Source: Fidelibacterota bacterium (GTDB taxonomy: Bacteria > Fidelibacterota > UBA2242 > JAFGTP01). Taken from it: a stretch of 6,640 nucleotides of DNA. The notes below the pieces were generated by a model, which saw only the letters and a program-made list of their open reading frames with translations, was not told the DNA's origin and did no database searches. The stretch covers positions 1 through 6,640 of the forward strand of contig JAIPJV010000119.1 in the NCBI GenBank assembly GCA_021734005.1. The letters run 5' to 3'. Made by a program: the position numbers and the translations under genes. Shown here in pieces: positions 1 to 6,156 of the stretch (the first letter of the stretch is position 1; each line of letters starts with the position of its first letter).

Positions 1-536
1 CCGTCCATCCGATAGTTAAAAAAATCAGGCTCTATAGAAATATTTTTTATCTGCGGTATAATATACCAAATTGAATTATAAAAACCTAGCATTAAACCGG
101 TTTGATATGGATCGCCCAGGCCGATTGTTAGATCGCCATCGACTTTGATATTCTCAATTCGATCATAGAATTTTTTGATAATGGATTTGAAAAAATCCTT
201 TTTTTCAAATATTTCCAGGATGGTCACTGGGCCAGGCTTTTTACTTTTGGATGTAACTTTTTTTTCACGTTTCTTTTGTTCGGTTTTTTTCTGCGGCTGA
301 ATTTGTATGGGTATATTTAAGAATCTAAATTGTTTCTGATTTGTCGTCAGAAAATATCGGAAACTGAGCATTTTAATGATGTTTGAATTATATAATTGAA
401 TGGCGATATATTTTTTATCATCGCCTTTGAAGGATAAGGTAAGGCTGGTTTTAGCAAAAATCAGAAAGAAAAGTAAAATCAGAAAAAAAAGCGCTAAAAA
501 GGCCATTATTTTTAATAGAAGGAATAAAAAAAACAT
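1..536 (-). CDS. DUF2953-like membrane-anchored protein, 3' end beyond the window
   Basis: This reading frame runs open from an ATG at 536 to the left edge (178 codons, no stop), so the C-terminus is missing. Residues 1-29 are almost entirely Phe, Leu and Ile, forming one membrane anchor or uncleaved signal. A short beta-rich stretch follows, then a Lys/Glu/Gln-rich hydrophilic linker at about 79-102, then a region ending in GDLTIGLGDPYQTGLMLGFY (135-154) and IEPDF (168-172). The Gly-Asp-Pro-x-x-Thr-Gly pattern followed by a Pro-Asp-Phe is what I associate with DUF2953 (B. subtilis YtfI type), a family of unknown molecular function found with sporulation-era genes in Firmicutes. The assignment rests on those motifs by eye. 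An in-frame stop lies just upstream and no better ATG exists, but the ribosome binding site is poor (only AAAGAA). The gene is divergent from rpsT. Confidence 0.62.
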   Translation of the reverse strand, partial: MFFLFLLLKIMAFLALFFLILLFFLIFAKTSLTLSFKGDDKKYIAIQLYNSNIIKMLSFRYFLTTNQKQFRFLNIPIQIQPQKKTEQKKREKKVTSKSKKPGPVTILEIFEKKDFFKSIIKKFYDRIENIKVDGDLTIGLGDPYQTGLMLGFYNSIWYIIPQIKNISIEPDFFNYRMD

Positions 537-559
537 GTTTTTCTTTGATATTAATTAAT

Positions 560-590
560 AAGATACATAAATTTCCTTGCTTTTTGTCAG
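560..590 (-). promoter_or_regulatory. Weak candidate promoter for the DUF2953-like gene
   Basis: On the minus strand CTGACA (590 to 585) matches the -35 consensus at five of six positions. Possible -10 boxes are TGTATC (567-562, 17-bp spacer) or TATCTT (565-560, 19-bp spacer). Both are poor, so this is only a suggestion. It would overlap the presumed rpsT promoter on the opposite strand. Confidence 0.25.
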
Positions 591-605
591 ATAAAAGATA
601 ATACT
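577..605 (+). promoter_or_regulatory. Candidate rpsT promoter
   Basis: TTGCTT (577-582) could be a -35 box, with a 17-bp spacer to AATACT (600-605). The better-looking GATAAT (597-602) overlaps this -10 but gives only a 14-bp spacer. A start near 612 would leave a leader of about 20 nt before the rpsT ATG. The boxes are imperfect and the organism's sigma consensus is unknown. Confidence 0.38.
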
Positions 606-632
606 AAAAAGTAATAAAATGAAAGGATTTAT

Positions 633-887
633 ATGCCAAGAACAAAATCGGTTCAAAAAAGGATCCGCAAATCAGAAAAAGCCCGTAAAAGGAACCGTCA
701 TTTTAAAACAATGATGAAAAATAAAATAAAGAATTTTATGGCCCTGGAAGATAGGGAAGAAGCAAAAGAAGCTATGTCTGATACGGTTTCCCTGATCGAC
801 AAAATGGTCAAAAAAGGGATTATCCATAAAAACAAAGCTGCCCGCGAAAAATCCAAACTTTCCCGTCATATTAAGCAGCTTTCTTAG
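633..887 (+). CDS. rpsT: 30S ribosomal protein S20
   Basis: This encodes S20, a small basic protein that binds 16S rRNA early in 30S subunit assembly. The 84-residue length is close to the 87 of E. coli. The N-terminal half (about 1-35) is extremely Lys/Arg-rich, with the typical KS.QKR..KSEKARKRNR arrangement, and the C-terminal helix has the family hallmark IIHKNKAAREKSKLSRHI (63-80). Together these read as the S20 three-helix bundle. The start is supported by a good Shine-Dalgarno sequence, GAAAGGA at 621-627, five bases before the ATG. It is a monocistronic unit: divergent from the DUF2953-like gene, followed by its own terminator at 917-950, and convergent with htpG. The conserved C-terminal motif makes an alternative identity unlikely. 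Confidence 0.96.
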   Translation: MPRTKSVQKRIRKSEKARKRNRHFKTMMKNKIKNFMALEDREEAKEAMSDTVSLIDKMVKKGIIHKNKAAREKSKLSRHIKQLS

Positions 888-916
888 ATTAACATAGGAA
901 AAATTAGATCTTAATG

Positions 917-950
917 AAGTCTGATCTTTATGGTCAGGCTTTTTTTGTTT
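917..950 (+). terminator. Intrinsic terminator of rpsT
   Basis: AAGTCTGATC (917-926) pairs with GGTCAGGCTT (932-941) to give a 10-bp stem with two G-U pairs and a 5-nt loop. It runs straight into a T-rich tract through 950, interrupted by one G at 947. It sits 30 bp after the rpsT stop. A shorter alternative pairing (AGATC 906-910 with GATCT 923-927) also exists and would compete with it. Confidence 0.85.
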
Positions 951-953
951 ATA

Positions 954-988
954 GAAATATTTAAAACGAATGTCTTTGTAAATATTTC
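954..988. repeat. Perfect 10-bp AT-rich inverted repeat
   Basis: GAAATATTTA (954-963) and TAAATATTTC (979-988) are exact reverse complements separated by 15 bp. The repeat lies between the rpsT terminator and the htpG terminator, with no poly-T tract on either side, so it is not an obvious terminator. The arms are 80% A/T. No function can be assigned. Confidence 0.6.
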
Positions 989-1065
989 AGAAGACTCAAC
1001 TATTAAATATATCTGATAAAAATTCTGAAAATTGCAATAAAAACCAGCTATTTCAGAACATTATC

Positions 1066-1101
1066 AAAAAAAATAAAAATGGGGGCTCCTAAAGCCCCCA
1101 T
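1066..1101 (-). terminator. Strong intrinsic terminator of htpG
   Basis: ATGGGGGCT (1079-1087) pairs perfectly with AGCCCCCAT (1093-1101) around a 5-nt loop. Read on the minus strand, the GC-rich 9-bp stem is followed by a T tract (complement of the A-rich 1066-1078). It begins about 25 bp beyond the htpG stop. On the plus strand the following bases are not T-rich enough, so it mainly serves htpG, though the hairpin would also face any rpsT readthrough. Confidence 0.9.
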
Positions 1102-1126
1102 ATCTATTTATGATTTTCAAGAACGA

Positions 1127-2995
1127 TTATTCAGTCGCTTTTTCCATGAGATCATTCATGCGTTTTACAAATTCAGCAGGATCTTCAAGATTACCATCCA
1201 TTAGAAGAGCAGATTCATAAAGTTGTAGGATCGATTTTCTGAGAATTTCATTAGTACTGCTTCCCAGATTGAGGCGATTCAGATTCCTAATAATGGGATG
1301 TCCGGGATTGATCTCCAGGATTTTCTTTTGATCAAAACCGCCCTGCTGATTCATCATCTTCATCATCCTTTCTACCTGAGGATCAACACCATCTTTGCCG
1401 ACTACCAGGGTGGCAGGTGAACTTACCAGTCGTTTTGAAGCTTTTACATCTTCGATTTTGTCACCGAGCGTATCTTTGAAAACTTCGATTAAAGACTCAA
1501 GCGGTTTGCCGGAAAGTTGTTCTTTATCATCAGATTTTTTGGAATCGGATTTGTCAAAATCGATGTCGGCTTTTTCAATAGACTTGAATTCCTTGCCTTC
1601 ATAAACATCCAGAGAACTGGAAAAAATAGCATCAACAGGATGGATGAAATATAGAACTTCAATATTATTGTCTATGAAGTACTCCAGGTTGGGATTTTTC
1701 TCAACTATTTCCCGGCTGTCACCAGTGATGTAGAAAATTTCATCCTGATCATCATCAGCCCGTTCAATATAATCATCAAGAGAAGTGTATTCACCTTTGT
1801 TGGTATTTGTCGATTCGTAGCGCAGCAATTTCATGATCCTGTCTTTATTGTTGAGATCAGTATTTAATCCTGTTTTGAATAAGGGACCAAAGTTTTTGAA
1901 GAATTTTTCATATTTGCCGGGATTATTTTCAGACCAATCTTCTAGTATTCCCAAAATCTTTTTTGTGAGAATGTTCTTAATCTTGGCCATGGCCGGACTG
2001 TGCTGAGTGGTCTCACGAGAAACATTAAGGGGCAGGTCTTCAGTATCAACAACACCAGTTATGAATCTTAGATATTCAGGTAACAATTCATTGCCCGCAT
2101 CATCCTGGATGAATACTCGATTTGCATACAGATGGAGGCCTTTTTTGTCCTGAATATCCTGAAAAAGATCATAAGGCGCCCGGGATGGTACAAAAAGGAG
2201 AGCTTTGAAATTGACGACTCCTTCCAGACTGAGATGAAGATAACCAAGAGGATCCTGATAATCCATAGTTACAAATTTATAAAATTCATTGAGATCATCT
2301 TCTGATAATTGATCTTCCTTCTTTCTCCATAAAGCCTGAATTGTGTTTTCCCGATCACCATTAATATAAATTGGGAAATCTACAAAATTGGAATATTTTT
2401 TAATGATATTCTTAACACGGGCATTGTCACTAAATTCTTCATATTCATCATCTAATTTAAAACTGATCTTTGTGCCCCGTTTTTTTCGATCGCATTCTTC
2501 GATTGTGTAGCCACTTTTTCCATCAGAAATCCAGCGCCATGCTTTTGCACCGGGTTCGGCTGATCTTGTTTCAATTATAACTTGATCGGTTACCATGAAG
2601 GTTGCATAAAAACCAACACCAAATTTTCCGATCATATCAGCATCAATTTCTCCGCCCTGGGATTTTATCTGTTTGATCTTTTTAAGGGTTCCAGAATTAG
2701 CAACTGTTCCAATATCTTCAATCAGTTGAGACTTGGTCATTCCAATGCCGCTGTCTTCGATTGAAAATGTTTTTTTGTCTTCATCAGTATCAATTCTAAT
2801 TTCCAGATCAGCATCCGGATTGAGAATATTTTTATCAGTTAATTTGCGAAAACGCAGGCGGTTAAGAGCATCGGAAGAATTCGATACAAGTTCTCGCAAA
2901 AATACTTCCGGGTGCTTATAAAGAGAATGGGTTATTAAGTCTAACAGCTGACTTAATTCTGCTCTAAAAGCATGTTGTTCCTTACCTTTTGTCAT
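1127..2995 (-). CDS. htpG: Molecular chaperone HtpG (bacterial Hsp90)
   Basis: HtpG is the cytosolic Hsp90: a homodimeric ATPase that remodels partly folded client proteins, usually with DnaK. At 622 residues it is nearly the same length as E. coli HtpG (624) and looks intact. The N-terminal GHKL/Bergerat ATPase shows RELVSNSSDA (E35 the likely catalytic base, N39 for Mg), DSGIGM (81-86), VANSGT (98-103), the lid glycines GKFGVGFY (123-130) and GTKISF (174-179). The middle domain contains LLFVPSRAPYDLF (266-278) and LPLNVSRE (321-328), where R327 is the expected catalytic-loop arginine. The C-terminal dimerisation domain includes RLVSSPATLVV (522-532) and EINPGHPI (561-568). An acidic/Lys/Ser-rich linker lies at about 476-497. 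The ATG at 2995 follows AAAGGAG (3010 to 3004) with an 8-nt gap. The gene is monocistronic with its own terminator. I see no CIRCE element upstream. Confidence 0.98.
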   Translation of the reverse strand: MTKGKEQHAFRAELSQLLDLITHSLYKHPEVFLRELVSNSSDALNRLRFRKLTDKNILNPDADLEIRIDTDEDKKTFSIEDSGIGMTKSQLIEDIGTVANSGTLKKIKQIKSQGGEIDADMIGKFGVGFYATFMVTDQVIIETRSAEPGAKAWRWISDGKSGYTIEECDRKKRGTKISFKLDDEYEEFSDNARVKNIIKKYSNFVDFPIYINGDRENTIQALWRKKEDQLSEDDLNEFYKFVTMDYQDPLGYLHLSLEGVVNFKALLFVPSRAPYDLFQDIQDKKGLHLYANRVFIQDDAGNELLPEYLRFITGVVDTEDLPLNVSRETTQHSPAMAKIKNILTKKILGILEDWSENNPGKYEKFFKNFGPLFKTGLNTDLNNKDRIMKLLRYESTNTNKGEYTSLDDYIERADDDQDEIFYITGDSREIVEKNPNLEYFIDNNIEVLYFIHPVDAIFSSSLDVYEGKEFKSIEKADIDFDKSDSKKSDDKEQLSGKPLESLIEVFKDTLGDKIEDVKASKRLVSSPATLVVGKDGVDPQVERMMKMMNQQGGFDQKKILEINPGHPIIRNLNRLNLGSSTNEILRKSILQLYESALLMDGNLEDPAEFVKRMNDLMEKATE

Positions 2996-3030
2996 GGGAC
3001 TTTCTCCTTTATTAATTTTGAATTACAATT

Positions 3031-3059
3031 ATTATATATAAGAGCATATTAATCGTAAC
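3031..3059 (-). promoter_or_regulatory. Candidate htpG promoter
   Basis: The minus strand has a perfect TATAAT (3036 to 3031) followed by a leader of about 30 nt to the htpG ATG. The -35 region at the right distance, GTTACG (3059 to 3054, 17-bp spacer), matches only three of six consensus bases. The surrounding DNA is highly AT-rich, so TATAAT alone is modest evidence. No heat-shock (sigma-32 or CIRCE) signature is visible. Confidence 0.42.
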
Positions 3060-3080
3060 CAAAGTTATGCCATCCGCCTT

Positions 3081-3101
3081 ATTACGACAAAATGTCATAA
3101 T
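3081..3101. promoter_or_regulatory. 21-bp near-perfect palindrome, candidate operator
   Basis: ATTACGACA (3081-3089), AAA, TGTCATAAT (3093-3101) form 9-bp arms with one mismatch around a 3-bp centre. Its length and symmetry resemble a site for a dimeric helix-turn-helix regulator. There is no T tract, so it is not a terminator. It lies upstream of the presumed htpG promoter and about 200 bp before pckA, so either gene, or both, could be the target. The regulator is unknown. Confidence 0.5.
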
Positions 3102-3252
3102 CAAAAAATTTAATAAAATTGACGTTTTATTATTAACAGGAAAAAAATATTCCAAGTTTTAATAATTAAAAATAAATAGAGAGTAGTCAAAAAGTATTTA
3201 AATTCAGAAAATACAGTGGTTAATAAATAAAAAGATAGTTTGGTATAGAATT

Positions 3253-3283
3253 GGTTATAATAACCTGTTCTGAGAGGGTTATT
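3253..3283 (+). promoter_or_regulatory. pckA promoter region with three overlapping GGTTAT/ATAACC half-sites
   Basis: A perfect -10 box TATAAT lies at 3256-3261, 39 bp before the pckA ATG, but no convincing -35 box sits 16-18 bp upstream. The -10 is embedded in a 13-bp perfect palindrome, GGTTAT-A-ATAACC (3253-3265). The right half also pairs with a third copy downstream: AATAACC (3259-3265), N11, GGTTATT (3277-3283). The weak -35 and the half-sites over the -10 and start point would suit regulated expression of pckA by a DNA-binding protein. That is inference from layout only. Confidence 0.48.
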
Positions 3284-3300
3284 TAAAAAGTGGAGTTATC

Positions 3301-4947
3301 ATGATTTATAAAATGCATGATAAACTGGAGAGTGTAATCTCTAAGCAAGATCAAGTTTTTGACAATATTGCCAGATCACGACTTAATCGAATGAGCCTGG
3401 AAAACAAAGAGGCGCTTAAAGCGCCCTGTGGTGCTCTTGTCACCTGGCACAGGCCTGATTCAACTGGCCGAAGTCCCGAGGATACTGTAATTGTCAAACG
3501 GCCGGAAAGTCAGGATAAAATTGACTGGACTTCGGAATATAACATTCCAATTCAGCCATCGACTTTTGATATGCTTTTTGACGATGCCAGGGAGATGATA
3601 AACAATAAAAAAGCAATATATAGAACCGACCGATGTGTTGGAGCAGATCCGGATTGGTCATTACCGGTTACGACTATCACGGATAAAGCTCTGTATGCAG
3701 GATTTTCACTGAATATGTTTCGTGAAAATAAGAGTGGCAAAAGTATGTTTTCTGACAAGCCCTTTTATCTGATTGTATTTCCTGATGAAAAATTATCGAA
3801 TGGAAAATATGAGGGCCGCCTGCGTCAACTTGAAAATGGTGAGACATCGCACATGGCAGTCGCCATGGACCTTGATCGCAGGATGGGAATTATAATTGGA
3901 TCTGCTTATCTGGGAAGTGTGAAGAAGTTAATATTTACGATCTATAATTATTATTTACCCCATGAGGGTATTTTGCCTCTCCACTGTTCTGCAAATGAAG
4001 GTGAGAATGGTGATACTGCCCTTCTCCTGGGACTTTCAGGAACAGGAAAAACAACATTGTCAGCCGATCCCCAAAGAAAATTGATTGGCGATGATGAGCA
4101 TGGTTGGTCAGACAGCGGAATTGCTAATTTTGAGAATGGCTGTTATGCCAAATTGATTGATCTTGATCGGGAAAAAGAACCTGAAATCTACGATGCGACA
4201 TTTCATCACGATGAAGTGGAAAAACAAAATACCATTATAGAAAATACTATGATGTATCCTGATGGCAGTTTTGATCTAAGTGATGACCGCCTCACTCCCA
4301 ATTCACGTTCATCCTATCCTCTCGATGCTCTGAAAAATATCAAAGAAGATCCAGTTGGAGATCATCCTCAAACGATTCTATTCTTGACTGCCGATGCTAA
4401 TGGCGTTCTACCACCAGTTTCCCGACTTGATCAGGAACAGGCGATGCTCTGGTTTTTGATGGGCTATACCAGCAAGCTGGCGGGCACTGAAACCGGTATC
4501 GTGGAGCCCAGAACCACATTTAGCCGCTTTTTTGGTGCTCCTTTTATGCCCTGTAATCCCAATAAATATGCAACCATGCTTGGTAAAAAAATGGAAAAAT
4601 TCGGAACTGATGTCTATCTGATCAACACAGGCTGGACTAATGGGCCTTATGGCATTGGGCATAGAATTGATATCGATAAAACCCGGGCTATGGTCAATGC
4701 TGCTATTGATGGCGATCTAAAAAATGTAGAATATGAGCAGGATCCGATTTTCAAAGTCAATATTCCAACCAGTTGCCCCGGTCTCGATAATGGGAAGATA
4801 TTATTTCCGATCAGAAACTGGCATGATAAACATGAATATAGGCAAAGAGCCCAAAAATTAGCGAGCGAATTTGCTGAGCATTTTGAGAAAGATTATGGCG
4901 ATAGTGGTGTTAGTGACAAAGTCAAAGCCGCCTGTCCCGGAATCTGA
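3301..4947 (+). CDS. pckA: ATP-dependent phosphoenolpyruvate carboxykinase
   Basis: This enzyme interconverts oxaloacetate plus ATP with phosphoenolpyruvate, CO2 and ADP in the cytosol. It acts in gluconeogenesis or, in some anaerobes, in the carboxylating direction. The 548 residues match the ATP-type family (about 540). Visible motifs are the substrate loop TGRSPED (55-61), the metal/substrate region ending LPLHCSAN (225-232; H228 and K209 equivalent to metal ligands), the P-loop GLSGTGKTTLS (244-254, K250), kinase-2 LIGDDEHGW (261-269, D265), FLTADANGVLPPVSRL (361-376, R375) and the adenine-side KLAGTETGIVEPRTTFS (392-408). All key residues appear present, so it should be active. In the substrate loop the usual TGRSPKDK reads TGRSPEDT, a small departure. 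The P-loop and kinase-2 pattern argues against the GTP-type enzyme. The ATG at 3301 follows TGGAG (3291-3295) with a 5-nt gap. It is divergent from htpG and probably transcribed alone. Confidence 0.97.
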   Translation: MIYKMHDKLESVISKQDQVFDNIARSRLNRMSLENKEALKAPCGALVTWHRPDSTGRSPEDTVIVKRPESQDKIDWTSEYNIPIQPSTFDMLFDDAREMINNKKAIYRTDRCVGADPDWSLPVTTITDKALYAGFSLNMFRENKSGKSMFSDKPFYLIVFPDEKLSNGKYEGRLRQLENGETSHMAVAMDLDRRMGIIIGSAYLGSVKKLIFTIYNYYLPHEGILPLHCSANEGENGDTALLLGLSGTGKTTLSADPQRKLIGDDEHGWSDSGIANFENGCYAKLIDLDREKEPEIYDATFHHDEVEKQNTIIENTMMYPDGSFDLSDDRLTPNSRSSYPLDALKNIKEDPVGDHPQTILFLTADANGVLPPVSRLDQEQAMLWFLMGYTSKLAGTETGIVEPRTTFSRFFGAPFMPCNPNKYATMLGKKMEKFGTDVYLINTGWTNGPYGIGHRIDIDKTRAMVNAAIDGDLKNVEYEQDPIFKVNIPTSCPGLDNGKILFPIRNWHDKHEYRQRAQKLASEFAEHFEKDYGDSGVSDKVKAACPGI

Positions 4948-4973
4948 TGTAAGTTCATTGTAAGAACTGTTTG

Positions 4974-4992
4974 AAATAGAAAACTATTTTTT
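4974..4992 (+). terminator. Weak candidate terminator after pckA
   Basis: AAATAG (4974-4979) pairs with CTATTT (4984-4989) around an AAAA loop and ends in T residues through 4992. The 6-bp stem is mostly A-U, so it would be a poor terminator. A second short stem (AGTTC/GAACT, roughly 4952-4968) precedes it without a T tract. No strong terminator is visible between pckA and the ABC operon, so some readthrough is possible. Confidence 0.3.
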
Positions 4993-5052
4993 AAAAGAAT
5001 ATACTTTTGGTTTAAATCCTCTTATTTATAATTGTGATCGGCCAAAATATAA

Positions 5053-5077
5053 AATAACCGAACTAATCAAGGTTAGA
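5053..5077. promoter_or_regulatory. AATAACC-N11-GGTTA inverted repeat upstream of the ABC operon
   Basis: AATAACC (5053-5059) and GGTTA (5071-5075) are separated by exactly 11 bp, the same spacing and half-site sequence as at 3259-3283 before pckA. It lies about 130 bp before the ABC start codon and upstream of its presumed promoter. It may be a second site for the same regulator or a chance match. The symmetric core is only five bases per arm here. Confidence 0.3.
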
Positions 5078-5121
5078 TCAAATCTCCTTCCTTAAAATTG
5101 GGAAAAATTTATTTTTTTTCT

Positions 5122-5150
5122 GGAACATTTTCTGATTTTATTTGTATATT
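5122..5150 (+). promoter_or_regulatory. Candidate promoter of the ABC transporter operon
   Basis: TATATT (5145-5150), overlapping TATTAT (5147-5152), gives a good -10 box in a T-rich context. At a 17-bp spacer the -35 position reads GGAACA (5122-5127), matching three of six bases. A start near 5157 would give a leader of about 50 nt. It is the only reasonable -10 box between pckA and the ABC gene that I noted. Confidence 0.42.
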
Positions 5151-5205
5151 ATCGAGCTACTTTTTTAGCAGTTGTTAAATTAAAATTGAAAATTGGAGAG
5201 TGTCT

Positions 5206-6156
5206 ATGATACGAATTGATAACTTAACCAAGTATTATGGATCATTTCTGGCTTTGGATAGCATCAATTTTCAGGTAGAAAACGGCGAAATTCTCGGATT
5301 TTTGGGGCCGAATGGGGCAGGAAAAACTACAACAATGCAAATAATGACCTCCTTTCTGGCACCCAGCGAAGGGAATATTTATGTAGATGACCTTAATGTC
5401 ATTGATGATTCCTATGAGATTCGGGAACATCTGGGCTATTTGCCCGAACACAATCCTCTGTACGAGGATATGACAGTTTTTGATTTCCTGAAATTTGTTG
5501 CCAAAGTTAGAGAGATTGAACCCGCCAGTATAAAAAGGCGGATTGATGAGGTTGTTGAAATCTGTGGATTGCAAAAAGTTGTCCACAGGGAAATTGGTGT
5601 TCTTTCAAAAGGTTATAAGCAAAGAGTTGGTCTGGGACAGGCAATTATCCATGATCCCAGAATTCTGATTTTGGATGAACCAACTTCCGGTCTTGATCCT
5701 AACCAGATAGCCGAAATCAGGGAACTGATCAAAACTCTGGGCAAGAAAAAGACTGTGCTAATTTCCAGCCATATTTTGCAGGAAATTCAGGCTACTGCCG
5801 ACCGAATGGTAATCATTAATGAAGGGAAAATCGCTGCTGATGGTACTTTAGATGAATTGATGGCCAAGTTCCGAGGCGATACAATTCTGGAAATGGAACT
5901 CAAAGATGCTGATACGACCAAACTGGAAGACATTCCAACCATTAATGATAAGATTAAAGTTGTTGACCTCAAAGAAAGCGAAGATCAATTCAATCTTGTT
6001 CTGGAATATCCCAATACAATTGATCCTCGTGAAGATATTTTTGAATATGCGGTCAACAATAAATGGAAAATCCTTGAAATGAGTCGCTCGAAAACAAGTC
6101 TCGAAGATGTATTTCGTAAACTTACTGTTGAACAAGGAGGTTCCCATGAAAACTAA
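5206..6156 (+). CDS. ABC transporter ATP-binding protein, GldA-type
   Basis: This is the nucleotide-binding subunit that powers an ABC-2 type membrane exporter by ATP hydrolysis at the inner face of the membrane. In the 316-residue product, Walker A is GPNGAGKTT (34-42), the signature is LSKGYKQR (133-140, in place of LSGGQ), Walker B is ILILDEPT (153-160, E158 catalytic), the D-loop is SGLDP (161-165) and the switch histidine is H189 in SSHIL. The Q-loop position reads YLPEHNPLY (78-86), with no glutamine. This and LSKGY are features I associate with the GldA/NatA-like group. Residues from about 225 form an accessory C-terminal domain ending SLEDVFRKLT (298-307). I chose ATG 5206 because GGAG (5195-5198) is 7 nt upstream. 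An in-frame GTG at 5200 is only 1 nt from that site. The gene overlaps the permease by 11 bp. The substrate is unknown, and a gliding role should not be assumed. Confidence 0.9.
   Translation: MIRIDNLTKYYGSFLALDSINFQVENGEILGFLGPNGAGKTTTMQIMTSFLAPSEGNIYVDDLNVIDDSYEIREHLGYLPEHNPLYEDMTVFDFLKFVAKVREIEPASIKRRIDEVVEICGLQKVVHREIGVLSKGYKQRVGLGQAIIHDPRILILDEPTSGLDPNQIAEIRELIKTLGKKKTVLISSHILQEIQATADRMVIINEGKIAADGTLDELMAKFRGDTILEMELKDADTTKLEDIPTINDKIKVVDLKESEDQFNLVLEYPNTIDPREDIFEYAVNNKWKILEMSRSKTSLEDVFRKLTVEQGGSHEN
6134..6140 (+). promoter_or_regulatory. Ribosome binding site of the permease inside the ATPase gene
   Basis: AAGGAGG (6134-6140) is a full-strength Shine-Dalgarno sequence, five bases before ATG 6146, and lies within the last codons of the ATPase. 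With the 11-bp gene overlap this points to translational coupling and matched synthesis of the two subunits. It also fixes the permease start. Confidence 0.88.

Noticed and set aside
549..560. 12-bp perfect palindrome TATTAATTAATA before the DUF2953-like gene
   Set aside because: It is made only of A and T in a very AT-rich intergenic stretch, so chance is a sufficient explanation.
1395..2921. Plus-strand open frames inside htpG
   Set aside because: They are antisense to a fully conserved HtpG, show no domain motifs and have no convincing ribosome binding sites.
3119..3148. TTGACG (3119-3124) as the -35 of a second, upstream pckA promoter
   Set aside because: The -35 match is good, but the only -10 at a usable distance is AAAAAT at 18 bp, within a poly-A run, and the leader would exceed 140 nt. 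Not enough to annotate.
2996..3300. A CIRCE (HrcA) or other known heat-shock element for htpG
   Set aside because: No TTAGCACTC-N9-GAGTGCTAA-like sequence is present on either strand. The palindrome at 3081-3101 has a different sequence and spacing.
3552..4662. Minus-strand open frames inside pckA
   Set aside because: They are shadows of a complete, motif-intact PEPCK reading frame with no features of their own.
5242..6147. Minus-strand open frames inside the ABC ATPase gene
   Set aside because: The opposite strand encodes a complete ATPase with all motifs. These frames have no recognisable protein character.
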